Source: Branchiostoma floridae (Eukaryota > Chordata > Leptocardii > Amphioxiformes > Branchiostomatidae). Taken from it: 64,000 nucleotides of DNA. The notes beneath the pieces were generated by a model, which was given only the letters and a program-made list of their open reading frames with translations, had not been told where the DNA came from and did not search any database. The stretch covers positions 16,321,452 to 16,385,451 of the forward strand of contig NC_049996.1 in assembly GCF_000003815.2 (NCBI RefSeq). The letters run 5' to 3'. Position 1 is the first letter of the stretch; every line of letters begins with the position of its first letter. Shown in pieces: positions 31,425 to 42,139 of the stretch. A program made the translations under genes and the position numbers.

Positions 31425-31545
31425 AATATGGCGACTCATAACAGTCAGCATGTTTGGCCCATAACCCAGGGGTCCTGGGTTTAAATCATCTGACAGGCTA
31501 CCGATATTGTGCCCTTGAGAAAGGCACTTGGAGGCCAAGGATTTC
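31425..31545 (+). repeat. Truncated tRNA-derived SINE
   Basis: tRNA-like head (GGTCCTGGGTTTAAATC B-box-like) followed by CTACCGATATTGTGCCCTTGAGAAAGGCACTT, the start of the SINE body seen at 28405-28885. Truncated after the body start. Confidence 0.55.
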
Positions 31546-31849
31546 TTTCCATGGTTTCAAAGTCCATAACATCTGGCACGTAATATATGTTTTAAAACCT
31601 TTTTTCACAGAACTAAGGTGTAAACTGACATGATGATCTGCTGATACAGTTCAGATTGTTAGAGTACTAGTAGTTGAGATCCCCCCCCCCATCTTTCCCT
31701 TAGTAAGTAGAAACAAAGGCCGATTAACACAGATGCTGTTTGTTTTTTCTTACTCGTCTAGCCCAAGCTTTCTTTTCTTTTTTGACAAAGGGTTCCATCA
31801 ACGTTAAAGTTTCATTATTGAGACAAATAATAGAGATCAAGCAGCGGTC

Positions 31850-32052
31850 GAATGCAAATTTTATTTCATCATTTTATTTCGCGGTTTTTGCGTTGTAAAT
31901 TTACCGTGAACTTAAAACCACCGCAAACATTTTTTTCCATGGAAGTAAGAGACTTCAGTGCATGGCACTACCGCGAACTTAAAACCACCGCAAACAGTCC
32001 TTTTTCCTGCTACCGCGAGACTAAATCCCCGCGAACTTAAATGCATTTACAG
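31850..32052. repeat. MITE family A, diverged copy
   Basis: Contains TTTATTTCGCGG..., CGTGAACTTAAAACCACCGC and ends CCGCGAACTTAAATGCATTTACAG. The left terminus is eroded. Confidence 0.7.
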
Positions 32053-32641
32053 GTGTTGACAACTGTACAGAAATCTATTGACAAAAAATACTTTAATGTG
32101 GATCAAGTACATTTGGAGTTCGTTGAATGTGTTTCCATGTCTCAATAGATGCATGATCAACGGACATTTGTGAAATATTAGTGGTTTATGGTCCCTATAT
32201 GTGACTATTTAAATTCATATATCACCAATTACTCAGATTATTCCTGGTATAGAATGGAAATTAATTGAAGCACCTTGGGAATCAAATATTGATTTAAAAA
32301 AAAAAGTAAATTCAGGACAATGTCAGCTTCTTTCCTTAATCATACTTCAATTCATTCAATTGCTATTGCAATAAAATACAGCATACATAGACTAGTATTG
32401 GAGCCTAAAATGAAATGCTAGGTTCTTGTGTACATGAAATGATAGCAGTCCTGATCAGTAACATACATCAGATGTGTTCAATAAAAAAAAAACACATACA
32501 AGGAATCGAAATGTTGTCCAATTACGAGATAATGTCTTAAGTCATGTCTGAATTTTTTACATGCTGTGTTGTAGGAAATGTCTTAAGGGACTTTATCGCC
32601 CACATCATTAAACGTGTTAACTTTAACCCACTGCAAGGCAC

Positions 32642-32647
32642 TTTATT
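32642..32647 (-). terminator. Poly(A) signal of the CARD/TRADD-N/GT gene
   Basis: AATAAA on the minus strand, 40 bases past the stop codon at 32689-32687. The predicted 3' UTR would be very short. The match to the canonical hexamer and its position support the gene end. Confidence 0.5.
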
Positions 32648-32686
32648 TACACTACATGACAAAAGCTCTCCATTGTCATCAGAACC

Positions 32687-35600
32687 TCAGTCGGAATCAT
32701 CAGCTTCAGCATATCCACCCTCCGCTTGGGCACTGGGAGTGGCTGTAAAGTACAAGAATTCAAATGATCGATGAGTCAAGAACAACATTGTTATAAAGAT
32801 TGTAACAACTGGCTGTTTCATTGTTGATGGAAATATTGAAAAGTTTGCATATACATTCACACAATATTTATCTGTTCAGGTATAGTTAGAAATGGCCATG
32901 TTTTCTTACCAGTGATGCCACAGGCCCGTAGGAACGTCTGGTGAGACTCTTCCCAGTACTTGGAGGCCAGCAGTTTCTCCCTGAAGGCACGGGATTCCGG
33001 TGTAAAGCTAAATCCCTGCGCCGCGAAATACGTGAGAGGTCAGGTACTGAGGCTGCGCACTGCAGGGGAGGAGCAAGCATTTCGCAGCGAAGATTACTAT
33101 GGCAACGGCCTTTGTAGAAGCTAACAGATGTTTTGTAGTAGCCGATTCGACAAACCTGTAACTGTTAAATTGAAAAACCTATTTTTCAACAACTTTCCTT
33201 GTTTGAAATTGAACTGGCTATTTCACAATTTAATACTTATGAATAAATGCATTTAAAGGCAACCTTTCAAATGAGCTATTTGCCTTCATTGATTTAATGG
33301 GATTGAAAATTGGGACACTCCATAGAGAACCTTTAGGAATCCTTAAGATAATGATATGCAGCGGGAAAACATGGCACTGTTTTGGCGCACACCACAGCAG
33401 CAATCCTTAAGATACTAACGTTAGTAATAAATGCAGTTCCGCGAGTCCTGACTGCTCTGAGATGAGGACGGGAACTCCTGCCGCGACCAGGCCGACCAGC
33501 CCGAACGGTTCGGCCCGGGACGGCATCAGGACCAGGTGACAGGCCTCCATGTCTCGGCGGATCTCCTCTTGAGTGCCGTACGGAAGCAGGGTGGGTTTGA
33601 CCCGGCCGGAGCTCAGCTTCTCCTCCAGGATTCTCTTGCTCTCCTTGAAGTCGTTCTCATCGATGCCGCGGACTCTCAGCCTCAGTGTGTACTTATTATC
33701 AAGCCGCTGTGCTGCCTTGTCTATGGATTCTGCGGCCAGATCGTGACCTTTCAGCCTCTCCACATTCCGCACCCTGCCTATAGACAGAACGACTCTCTCT
33801 GGCTTTTGGACTTTCTTAGCTTCTTCTCCAAAGGTCACATTGGCTTCACAGAACACTTTTGAAGGTTCAGGTAGGAAGATGTGGTGAGTCACGTGTTCCT
33901 TCTGGAGGAACCTGTCGTAATGGCGGTGAATGCGTGGTCCTACCGAGAAGACGACATCAGCCTTGCCAATATCGTCCTGGATGCTGGCTTCCTTCCTCCC
34001 CACACCCAGGACCTTCTCATCACTCTTGTAGTGCTCTGTCTCCTCTGGCGCCACGTGACCGAACATGGCGAGCTTGGCATGTGGAAATCGCTCCTCTCTG
34101 ATCTTCCTTGCTGCTGTACTGGTGACATCAACATGGCCCACAATGCAGCAGACATCTGATGGGATGTGTGGAAAGTGAACGCTGTGGTACACAGTCAGCC
34201 ATTCTAAGGACGGCTTCGTGCTGCTGTCAGCACCAAGACGAGGCTTGAGGAGTCTCACTCCGTCTCGTTCTGCATCCCTCTCATCTTGCTGACTTGCCTC
34301 CAACACGGTAGCATAGACCTCGGCACCTGCGGCGGTGAGCACGCTTGCGGCATTCAGGTTGATGGTGGAGATTCCTCCCTTCGATGTGCTGTATTCATCA
34401 CTAAGCAACAGGACTGATCCTCTGGCTGTAGAAGAATTTTGCAAACGTAAAGAGGTTACTCTCCCAAGCTTTATCAACTATACTGTTTATTCTGTTGGCG
34501 AATAGACTAGGAAAGCATGAAGCACCAAACCTGTACATGTGCCGGTACTAGCAAAAGGGTTGAGAAGCTAGATATGTGGAATTTTGTCGAAGTCTATGAC
34601 CATCAGTATGTTGCTATTTGTCCGTTTAAAACAGGCATGTGATAATTAATCTGCTGGTCTTAGATAAGCAACACCTATAAAATGATAGAATTTACTCTAT
34701 GTTTCATATCAACTCTTGGCTACATTGCAATGTTTTGACATCGTCCCGATGGAGTGTTGACGAACGTTTCGTATCAGTCATCCTTGTTTACTTCATACAA
34801 ATTTAACAAGCAGTAAAGTTTACTTTTATAATTATAAGCTGAAAATCACCTTTGGTAGCTTTGCTAGAAGCCTTTGGTTTGTCTTCTGATTCAGACAGTC
34901 TGATGCTCTTTCCAGATGTAGAGTCTTTCTCCTCAGCCGGGTCTCCTCTCTTATAACCTTGGCCCTGCCTCAGACCCTTTGCTGTGTGTTTCTCATACAG
35001 CAGTTCCTCTATTGTAGCTGCCATGCTCTTGTTTGTCACCTGGAGCTGTTGGATTTCTTCCTGTTGTTTCTGAAGTCTTCTCTGTGCTTCTTCGTCCTTC
35101 TTTCTCAGGTAGGCTGTCTCCAACGTACCGCTGAACACCGGGGCAAATGTCTGCTCTCTGGCTGTCTTTATATCATCCTGCATTGTCTCGTTGATCTCCT
35201 TTAAGTAGCGAATTTCCTCCTTATGTTCAGAAAGGACTTTTTTTACCGTCTCCTCCTCCTGCTTCATCCTTGCTACGTCCTTTCTCATGACGTCTTCATC
35301 CTGTTTGGCAGTCTTGAGCTCGCCTCTCATTGTCTGAAGCCGAATTTCCATCTGGTGTGATTTCTCCCCAGCTTTCCTCAGAGCCGCCTGTACTTGCCTG
35401 GCTGTGAACTTCAGTGTTGAGACGTCATCAGTACTACTTGAACAGGACAGGTGCTCCCTGCTGACCACCATGGCTAGGTCTAAGGCTCGCAATACAGAAT
35501 GGTCCACGTGTATTCTGGGCGGTGGCAGGGCTGACAGGTTGTCAACAGAAGTGGTACGGCCCAGTCCTGTTCATTAGGCAAAATGCATGTTGTGTCAGAT

Positions 35601-38600
35601 CTTTCATGAAGTGAACTCAGAATTAAGTACTTTTAAGAAGAAAATGTGAACACTATGACTGTACTCATTCTATTCTTTAATGTTAACAAAGAAAGTTGTA
35701 TAAGATCAGTGATAACTAGAAACTCAATTTGAGCTCGATCACATTGCAGAAGAGAGCATTGGCTGAAGATCACAAACTCATTTCTTGATAAAGACTAGGT
35801 AAATTCGGTGTTTATTTAATAGTCCATGGCTACTTCCCCTCAGCCAATGAGAAGCCCCCATTTTCTGTTGCTATATCTACATTGCATTTGGCTATGAAAA
35901 AAAAAGTGTGCTGCTATTTCATCCAAATGAGGAAAAAAGTGTGTTGATATCAAGAAAACTGTGGTGATATCAGCCTGAAAACTAGGGGTGCTATACGCAC
36001 GTGACCTGTTCTGACCAATCCTGGGTTACCTTTGAGACCTTCTTTTGGGACTTGAATTGTGTCATGTGATAACTGACCAATCCTACTCTAGACTTCTAAT
36101 TGCCCAGAGGAATATGACCAGACTTTCTGTCTCTCCAGGCAGTCAGCTTGGGAAGGTTTTGACAAGATTAATGACCTTGTGTTGTTGTCTGACACTGCCT
36201 GTCACAGCTTTTCAAGTAATAAGAAAGATTGTGAACTTTGAGGACAAAATAAAGTAACATTTTGTAGAGCTGATGAAGTAGAGAAGCTTCGGGGAAGTAT
36301 GCCATGGGCTAAGTTAGTTAACCTATGGGATTGGCCTCGTTTTCTGTGTAAAGCACCAGGCCAGCCACCTCGGGGATTTCCAGTCTCCCTCGGGCTTTGC
36401 CCTCAGGGAAACTAGAAACCCCTCTGTGGGCGGGCCTGGTGCTATACACAGAAACTCAGCCACTCCCATAGGTTAACTATTACTTATTTGTTTCATAGGA
36501 CAATTGAATGTGTTATGAGTGAAAAATTAAGTTAGTCTGTAGAATTTCTTACCTCTTCCCAGTCTGTTTCGAACCCGCAGATAGTCTTCATGCTTCACCT
36601 GGAGCCTCACAATCAGCTGTGTGCCCTTGACCTTGTCCTGTAGGTGTTCTGAGATGAGGATGTGTGAGAGTTGTTGAGACAGGCTGCCCTCCCCCACCCT
36701 GTAGTGGTTGTGGTAGAACCTGTCCACATCAGTCTGGCGCAGGAACGTCAGGAGGAGGAGGATGGATCCGTCAACAGCTTTCTTCAACAAAGCCTTGTGC
36801 TTTTTAAAAACTTTTCGCACTTCTTTGTAGCGTACAGGGTCGTTGAGCACCTCCACAGTAAATAGTGTACGCTCTAGTTCCAGGATTCGCTCTAAGATTT
36901 TATCCTTGGGTTCTCTGCTGATGTTCCCAGTGTGCCCCTGAGCAGATATTTGCGGCACCACAGCCAGCTGTAAGTGCACAGGAAGGACTGGATCTGTACT
37001 GTGCAGTTCTGGAGGTGGATACAAATTAAAGGGTGAATGGAAATGTTTAATATTGTGCGCACCGTTAAACCAAAATGTTATTAAAAGAGCAAAGCTCACA
37101 CAGAGTTCAAGAATCTTGAAGTTTTCCATGAATGTACAGCAAATCAGTAGTGGCTGTCATTCTTAGATGAACACTAAAATACTGTTACACAGTACTATTA
37201 GACAGACAACTTTTCTTCCCCATACTACTCTCCTTATCTAATATTCTCCAGATCTCAGAGAACCCAAAACAACCCTCTTCTTAATCTTACATCCTTACCT
37301 TGATATTTGTTCTTCAGCCCATCCACAGAGAGGCGATGTATCAAACCTGTCTGGCTTGTCATTCGAAGAATGTTTATAAATTGTTTTGTTGTGCATTTTC
37401 CACTGCCTGATAGAGTGTCTATAAGTTCTTCTGCCTTTTCCTCTTTTGTTACTTTGCTCAGGATTCTCTGCTTGTCTGTTATTGTCAACATGCCATCTTG
37501 AATCAGGTCAGGAATTACATCCTTCACCGCCAGCATGTTTCTGAGGCATTTATAATTCTTTACAATAAAGTCCTCTATGTCAGGATAAAGCCCTGCAAGA
37601 GAATGAACAACAAAGATGTGTGTCCTTTCATATTCATCACATCACACAATAACATATTTAGCCCTAACTTTGACTGTTACTTTGAATGTGTGACCGCGTG
37701 GCGCAGCGGTAGCATGTGCGGATCTGCACCGAGAGGTGGCAGGTTCGAATCCGCCTGCCGTGCCACCGATCTTGTGCCCTTGGGAATGGCACTTTACACG
37801 ACTTTCCCCACTTTACTCAGGTGAGAGTGAGTACCTGGCTACGGCTGGGGCCGTCCCTTGGATAGGATGTTAAATGGAGGTCCCGCGTATGGGGAGAGTC
37901 ACACCCCATGCACGTTAAAGAACCCCCACACGAGCGATGGTGTGGTGTGGATGGAGCAAACCATTCTGTCTGGAGTTGGTGATTTACTAAACTTGGACTG
38001 AAATTACCATGTTAGATGACATCAATGGAGCCTTAATGCAGCATAAAAACTTTGAGAATCAGTGCAGCAGTGAGCAGGAGTTTCACAAGGACAGCACAGA
38101 CAATACTTCTATGAGCCTGGAGTGTTGGTGGTTAGAACTTTAATGTCTCTCTTTAAAACAAGTAATAATTAAAGATAATCTTATGTCTGAGGAGTTAGGC
38201 TGGGTGGCCCACTGGGCAAATGCAATTGTAATAGAATCGAGGCCATCCCATATGACAGGACACCCCTTGCGTTAGGTAATACAAGGGGTGTCCTGTCATT
38301 TGGGATGGCCTCAATTCTTTACGATTGCTTAAGGAATGACTAAATCTTACCTTCTGTTGGTAATCCCTCCTTAACACCATCCTCACTCCTCTTCCTCTTC
38401 TTCTGCCCACTAGAGGTTGGTGGAGTATCTAGAGTAATATCAATAAAATCTTATGTTACAATTTTAAACCCTATATCCAAACACAGAATTAAGTACTTAC
38501 CAACAAGCTTTTGATCAGTCCTCTGATCCTTATCAAGTTGAACTGACCCAAAGCATAAGTCACACATCCAGACTGGAAGTGTGACATCAGCAAAGGGTCA

Positions 38601-38878
38601 AATGTGCCTGGAAGTCAGTATCGGCCCCCGCTTTGGGTCATTTCAACTTGATTAAGGATCAGAGGACTGATCAAAAGCTTGTTTGTAAGCGCTTAATGTT
38701 ATGTACGGATATAGGGTTTGAATTTGTAACATAATGTCGACTACCATCACAGATGAACTTCCATTCAAGTACATGTATCAATAAAATCTATTTATGAAAT
38801 TTGTAAAAATCAATGACATCGCCAAGTAGTAGTACGCGCAATCTTACCTGTGGGATCTCCCCATTGGTCCTCGGCCAT
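32687..38878 (-). CDS. CARD / TRADD-N-like / coiled-coil / GT-B glycosyltransferase fusion protein
   Basis: Eight minus-strand coding exons join in phase to 915 aa: 38878-38848 (ATG), 38428-38351, 37592-37299, 37008-36553, 35566-34850, 34425-33416, 33015-32910 and 32742-32687 (TGA). Order: basic KKRKR cluster (20-24, NLS-like); CARD (about 37-130); TRADD-N-like alpha/beta domain (about 205-283); long coiled coil (about 315-490); GT-B glycosyltransferase of GT4 type (about 527-862); acidic tail. No signal peptide or membrane segment, so intracellular. CARD and TRADD-N are signalling adaptor modules of apoptosis and innate immunity; a sugar-nucleotide enzyme at the end suggests an effector that modifies a target on oligomerisation, but substrate and donor are unknown. 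The donor of the GT exon (TTA|GTATCT) is the least certain join. I do not know a vertebrate orthologue. Confidence 0.85.
33416..34425 (-). CDS. Exon encoding the GT-B glycosyltransferase domain
   Basis: A single 1,010-nt exon. The N-terminal Rossmann half starts SVLLLSDEYSTSKGGIST (Gly-rich acceptor loop GGI). The C-terminal half holds VVLSIGRV...ERLKGHD (the Arg and Lys that contact donor phosphates in GT4 enzymes), LPYGTQEEI and MPSRAEPFGLVGLVAAGVPV. The last matches the EX7E region, but the second Glu is Val (E-PFGLVGL-V). This could alter donor choice or reduce catalysis. Confidence 0.85.
34850..35566 (-). CDS. Exon encoding the coiled-coil region
   Basis: 717 nt. After a Ser/Pro linker (SALPPPRIHVDHSVL), charged heptad-like sequence runs about 170 residues (KTAKQDEDVMRKDVARMKQE; RRLQKQQEEIQQLQVTNKSM), then a Ser/Lys-rich hinge before the GT domain. 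Suits self-association of the protein. Confidence 0.8.
36316..36478. repeat. Inverted-repeat element in an intron
   Basis: AGTTAACCTATGGGATTGGC and its inverted partner GCCACTCCCATAGGTTAACT, then inner matched blocks TTTCTGTGTAAAGCACCAGGCC / GGCCTGGTGCTATACACAGAAA. MITE of about 160 bp. Confidence 0.8.
36553..37008 (-). CDS. Exon encoding the TRADD-N-like domain
   Basis: 456 nt. The core runs KKAVDGSILLLLTFLRQTDV, DRFYHNHYRVGEGSLSQQLS and LIVRLQVKHEDYLRVRNRLG. The pattern (hydrophobic strand after a G-S-I/L turn, helix with aromatic-rich YHNHY, G-S/A-L start of the next helix, then an L-V-L-V strand and a short helix) follows the TRADD N-terminal fold. Assignment is from pattern memory; a profile search would settle it. 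Confidence 0.6.
37299..37592 (-). CDS. Exon encoding the CARD
   Basis: 294 nt encoding LYPDIEDFIVKNYKCLRNML, IPDLIQDGMLTITDKQRILS and a C-terminal helix FINILRMTSQTGLIHRL. The six-helix spacing, the (L/I)xxGxLTxxxxxxI block and the late FxxxLRxTxQxxLxxxL block are typical CARD landmarks. Confidence 0.75.
37688..37990 (+). repeat. tRNA-derived SINE with intact tRNA-like head
   Basis: A-box-like GTGGCGCAGCGGTAGCATG and B-box GCAGGTTCGAATCC form a recognisable tRNA-like promoter. The SINE body follows and is 3'-truncated after GGAGTTGGTGATT. This is the best head of the family in the window. Confidence 0.85.
38225..38322. repeat. Long near-perfect hairpin in an intron
   Basis: Arms of about 40 bases: GAGGCCATCCCATATGACAG / CTGTCATTTGGGATGGCCTC and ACACCCCTTG / CAAGGGGTGT, with a 12-base loop (CGTTAGGTAATA). 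It could be a minimal foldback element or a miRNA-type hairpin. Confidence 0.8.
38454..38730. repeat. Inverted-repeat element with about 100-base arms
   Basis: Left arm includes CCCTATATCCAAACACAG, AGCTTTTGATCAGTCCTCTG and ATCCTTATCAAGTTGAACTG; the right arm carries their complements in reverse order up to GTTTGAATTTGTAAC. It lies in intron 1 of the fusion gene. Confidence 0.85.
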
Positions 38879-38879
38879 G

Positions 38880-39205
38880 ATGACTCATACAGGTGTTAGA
38901 TATCGGTGGTTACAACACCTGGAACAGACAGGTGTGTGTCAGGTATTTGGGGTTTACACCTGGAACAGACAGGTGTGTCAGGTATCTGTGGTTACAACAC
39001 CTGTAACAGACAGGTGTGTGTCAGGTATTTGAGGTTACAACACCTGTAACAGACAGGTGTGTCAGGTATCTGTGGTTACAACACCTGGAACAGACAGGTG
39101 TGTGTCAGGTATTTGAGGTTACAACACCTGGAACAGACAGGTGTGTCAGGTATCTGTGGTTACATACAATGCCTGCAAGTTTAAAACAGACAGGTGTGTG
39201 TTAGA
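38880..39205 (-). repeat. Exon-edge array: seven copies of the acceptor before the start-codon exon
   Basis: Units of 36-45 bp (plus-strand ACAACACCTGGAACAGACAGGTGTGTCAGGTAT) occur at about 38916, 38957, 38993, 39038, 39078, 39120 and 39165. On the transcript strand each reads CTGTCTGTTCCAG|GTGTTGTAACC, i.e. a good 3' splice site plus the first bases of the 5' UTR of the exon carrying the ATG at 38878. Choice among them would change 5' UTR length only. Confidence 0.8.
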
Positions 39206-39534
39206 TGGGGGGGGGGGCGAAAAAAGCAGTCCGACTTCTTTATATCTGCATGTAGTTACCCCCTTGGTATTTTTGTGAAGGGTTACTTTACCGGTATTAA
39301 ACTTGTCGCGATAACTGATGAGCGAAATTTAGAACATAATCTAAAGTACCAGCTAGCAAATCAACTCTAATTATTCAATAGAGAGAAGTTTCAAGCCCAC
39401 GCCTAGACTGCTTCTTTCAAATCGAACAACTTTGAAGCGGGTAAAAGTCCTTAAACATTAAGTTTCTGACAAAGAACATATTCCTGGCGAATCAGAAAAT
39501 ACTTAAAATTGCTCAGACATACATGTTTACTTAC

Positions 39535-39610
39535 TTTTTTGCGACGAATCTCCCCTGAAACAAATGGCCCCGTTACCCAAACTTTACTTCCGCTTTCCGC
39601 CAGAAGGCAA
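39535..39610 (-). other. Candidate 5' UTR exon of the CARD/TRADD-N/GT gene
   Basis: On the minus strand GGGGAGATTCGTCGCAAAAAA is followed by a perfect GTAAGT donor at 39534. Splicing to one of the acceptors at 38900-39190 would place the ATG of 38878 in the second exon. No TATA box seen. The start point is a guess. Confidence 0.4.
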
Positions 39611-40144
39611 TACCATTCAGTAGTAGGGGTGATGTCCGTAATGTGTATGTTATTAAAACCCCATAAAAGTTAGATATACGCAGCAAAATGAATTACATAC
39701 TAATAAAAAGGTTGCTTTATTAAAATATTGTTTAATATATCTTGAGCCTCAGTCCGTACAATCGTTATTATGTCAACTTAACCAGAATTTTACCCTCCCT
39801 ACACCGGAGAAAATAGGCCGTTCCACGCGTGGGGTCAAGTTTCAGGTCGAACATTTTTTTATCATGAATGTTTCGACATTTTCTAGCAAAACGATTGGAT
39901 ACAACGTCACATTGATATGGAGTGTCTCTTCGTACTTTGCAACTTCCTTAAGTACGTTCTTTACAGTTGTACATAATCCTTCAAGACCCGTTTCTCTGAC
40001 AACTAACGGGCAAGGACTGTTACAGGTGTCAAAGGGACTTGTTGCTGGTGCAGTTACTCATTGATTCCGCATGGGGGCCTTTCGCCCGCCCGGGTAACGC
40101 TTCAAATGTGTCTCACATAGAGTTTGGTCGGTACTGGTTGTAAG

Positions 40145-40255
40145 AAAGGAGTAGGGACAGAAAGAAACAAATATGCCGACACCCGGGATCGAACCCGGGC
40201 TGTCAGATAACAAACACCAGCAGCGCTAACCACTACGCTACGAAAGGCCTACCCG
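40145..40255 (-). repeat. tRNA-derived SINE, minus strand
   Basis: Minus strand: GCGTAGTGGTTAGCGC (A-box-like) and CCCGGGTTCGATCCCGGG (B-box and T-arm). The 5' end GCCTTTC does not pair with the expected acceptor strand. Its T-arm region and the C(A)GAAAGAAAC tail match 23400-23500. Confidence 0.65.
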
Positions 40256-41124
40256 TGAACCAAAAGTGTACGCTCTAGTCAGTCCAGGATTCGCTCCAGG
40301 ACCAACCAATTGGCATGGTTGTTTGACGCTACTTGAACCCCCCACAGTGACACTAACATAAGGAAGCAAAGAACTAACCATTGGTCGGTTCTTTAGATCC
40401 TGGCAGGACGATTCGGCCCCTGGCCCAAAACTATAACGTTATCTCTTCAGTCCAAAAGTCCAAAAATTATGAACAGTGGTGTATGCCAAAGGTGTCAAGA
40501 AAGTCCTGTTAACATATACCCAAGGCATCTTTATGTCAAATTTCAGCCGATCAGTTCAGTTAAGTTCTGTTTATTTATTAAACAGGTTATTTGTTTTAAT
40601 ACCAAGCCACAGGGGCTTTGGTCTAAATATCACCAAAAATCCCAAATTGGGTAATTCTAAAGTGATGTGCTATGTGTGTCAATATCCTGAGGGAACATGT
40701 CCCACGTAACTTCATCCCAAATTCAGATCATTTGGTACAAGGGTTCAATGGTGCCATGAGCAAAAGACATAAATTTTTCGCAAAAAAAAAAACAAATTGC
40801 AAAAAAAATCCCAGACTAAGAAAATTTTGAAGTGGTGTCCTATGAGCATAGATGTCCAAGGTGCCGCCGAATCGTCTGGTTCAGAATAGGCGGAATTACG
40901 TTATTAACTAGCTCATTACTTTTGAACAATTAAAGTCAAAGTTCCTCCCCGCGCCTGATGGTGCATAGGGCGGCGCCCATCTCCGTTTCAGTAGCCCTGA
41001 GCCACACAGCTTTGTACAATCACTACAGCAAGGGGCTAGTCCACTGGTAGTGGCGTGTGTTCAACTTCCATACTCTTTCCCGAATGCTGAGTGCTAAGCA
41101 GAGAAAGTAGTATGTACCATTTTT

Positions 41125-41265
41125 AAAGTCTTTGGTATGACTCGGCCGGAGATTGAATCACGACCTACCGAATGCAAGGCAAACACTCTACTCACTCGGC
41201 CATTGCACTTTCGAACAATGCTATTCATAAAAAAGCCGGCTTCCTTACAGAAATGGGCGATGATG
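41125..41265 (-). repeat. tRNA-derived SINE head, second type
   Basis: Minus strand: GGCCGAGTGAGTAGAGTGTTTGCC..., then GGTCGTGATTCAATCTCC, i.e. a Leu/Ser-like tRNA head with a degraded B-box. Confidence 0.5.
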
Positions 41266-41912
41266 TGTGACGATGCTGGCACCTGTTATACATGTAAGGG
41301 CCACAAGTCTGTCACAGTGAGCCCCCACATGGCAAAATTTACACAACTTATTTGTTAAAATTGTCACAAAAGTTTGTTTCAAAGTGCCCTCCTGCAAGAT
41401 GAGTTATCCTAGTATTCGTTTTCACTCGTTTGCATCACAGAGCCTTGAAAAGTTGATCTGCTGAAAAGCACGTGTCCGTTCGTTTTGGTCATTTCTTTTA
41501 CTACAAGAGTCCCTCAAAGTAGGTCAGGGTTGGAGCCGCACGTGTGTCTGGTGGTAGCTTGCTCCAGACATGAGATTGATTATGTCCACGGTAGGCTATC
41601 GATCTTCTGAAAGTCTCTGGCCTAGATTTTGGGACAACCAGCTGACTGCTTGCGCTTTGTCACTTTGTAATATTTGCTACTTTGTTAAAAAAGGACATTA
41701 ATACATTAATGACACTTTTCAATGTTGAACGATAAATGCTATTCCTGTCATAGATAACAAATCACTGACAGTAACAGTGACGCACACGTTTTTACACCAG
41801 ACACCTGCTTATGAATATTACAAGACAAAAAGTTTCTCACTTCTTCCTTATGTAACGGCTAATTAATATTTCAGGAAGAAAACTTTTACACGCGAAGGTC
41901 TTCCCGTGAAAA

Positions 41913-42139
41913 ACTTTTAAGAGGGTCTGCATGCTCTTTTACGTAAGGCGTAGGCAACCTATTTTATTTCCCGTAATTCGTAGGGAAAACCATCTTATGT
42001 ACGTAATTCGTAGCGAGGCGACCAAATTTAGCGTAATTGCCTTCTTTGATTTAGCGTATTATAAATACGTAGGGGGTTCTTCTGAATTCAGCGTAAATCG
42101 TTGTCGGGACCCCCCATGCAGACCCTCTTTTAAAGAAAA
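41913..42139. repeat. Inverted-repeat element, about 225 bp
   Basis: Ends CTTTTAAGAGGGTCTGCATG and CATGCAGACCCTCTTTTAAAG. The interior carries several direct CGTAATTCGTAG-type phrases. Non-autonomous DNA element. Confidence 0.8.

Larger units (their letters stand above)
30749..32641. other. Spacer between the MCM5 copy and the CARD/TRADD-N/GT gene
   Basis: Holds a SINE remnant (31425-31545), a poly-C run (31682-31691) and MITE family A (31850-32052). The rest is AT-rich DNA without exon-like frames. Confidence 0.5.

Noticed and set aside
33416-34425. Recent horizontal transfer of the glycosyltransferase domain from bacteria
   Set aside because: The exon has the same phase-1 acceptor style and codon use as its neighbours and is spliced into an animal gene; ancient transfer cannot be excluded but nothing here shows it.
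37688-37760. Functional tRNA gene on the plus strand
   Set aside because: The tRNA-like head runs directly into the common SINE body; many copies of the body exist in the window.
38880-39205. CRISPR-like array of regularly spaced repeats
   Set aside because: Repeats are degenerate, spacers are not unique, and the region is eukaryotic intron/5' UTR; it is an exon-edge minisatellite.
40145-40255. Functional tRNA gene on the minus strand
   Set aside because: A-box, B-box and T-arm are recognisable, but the acceptor stem does not pair and the same head with a tail recurs at 23400-23500, as expected for a SINE.
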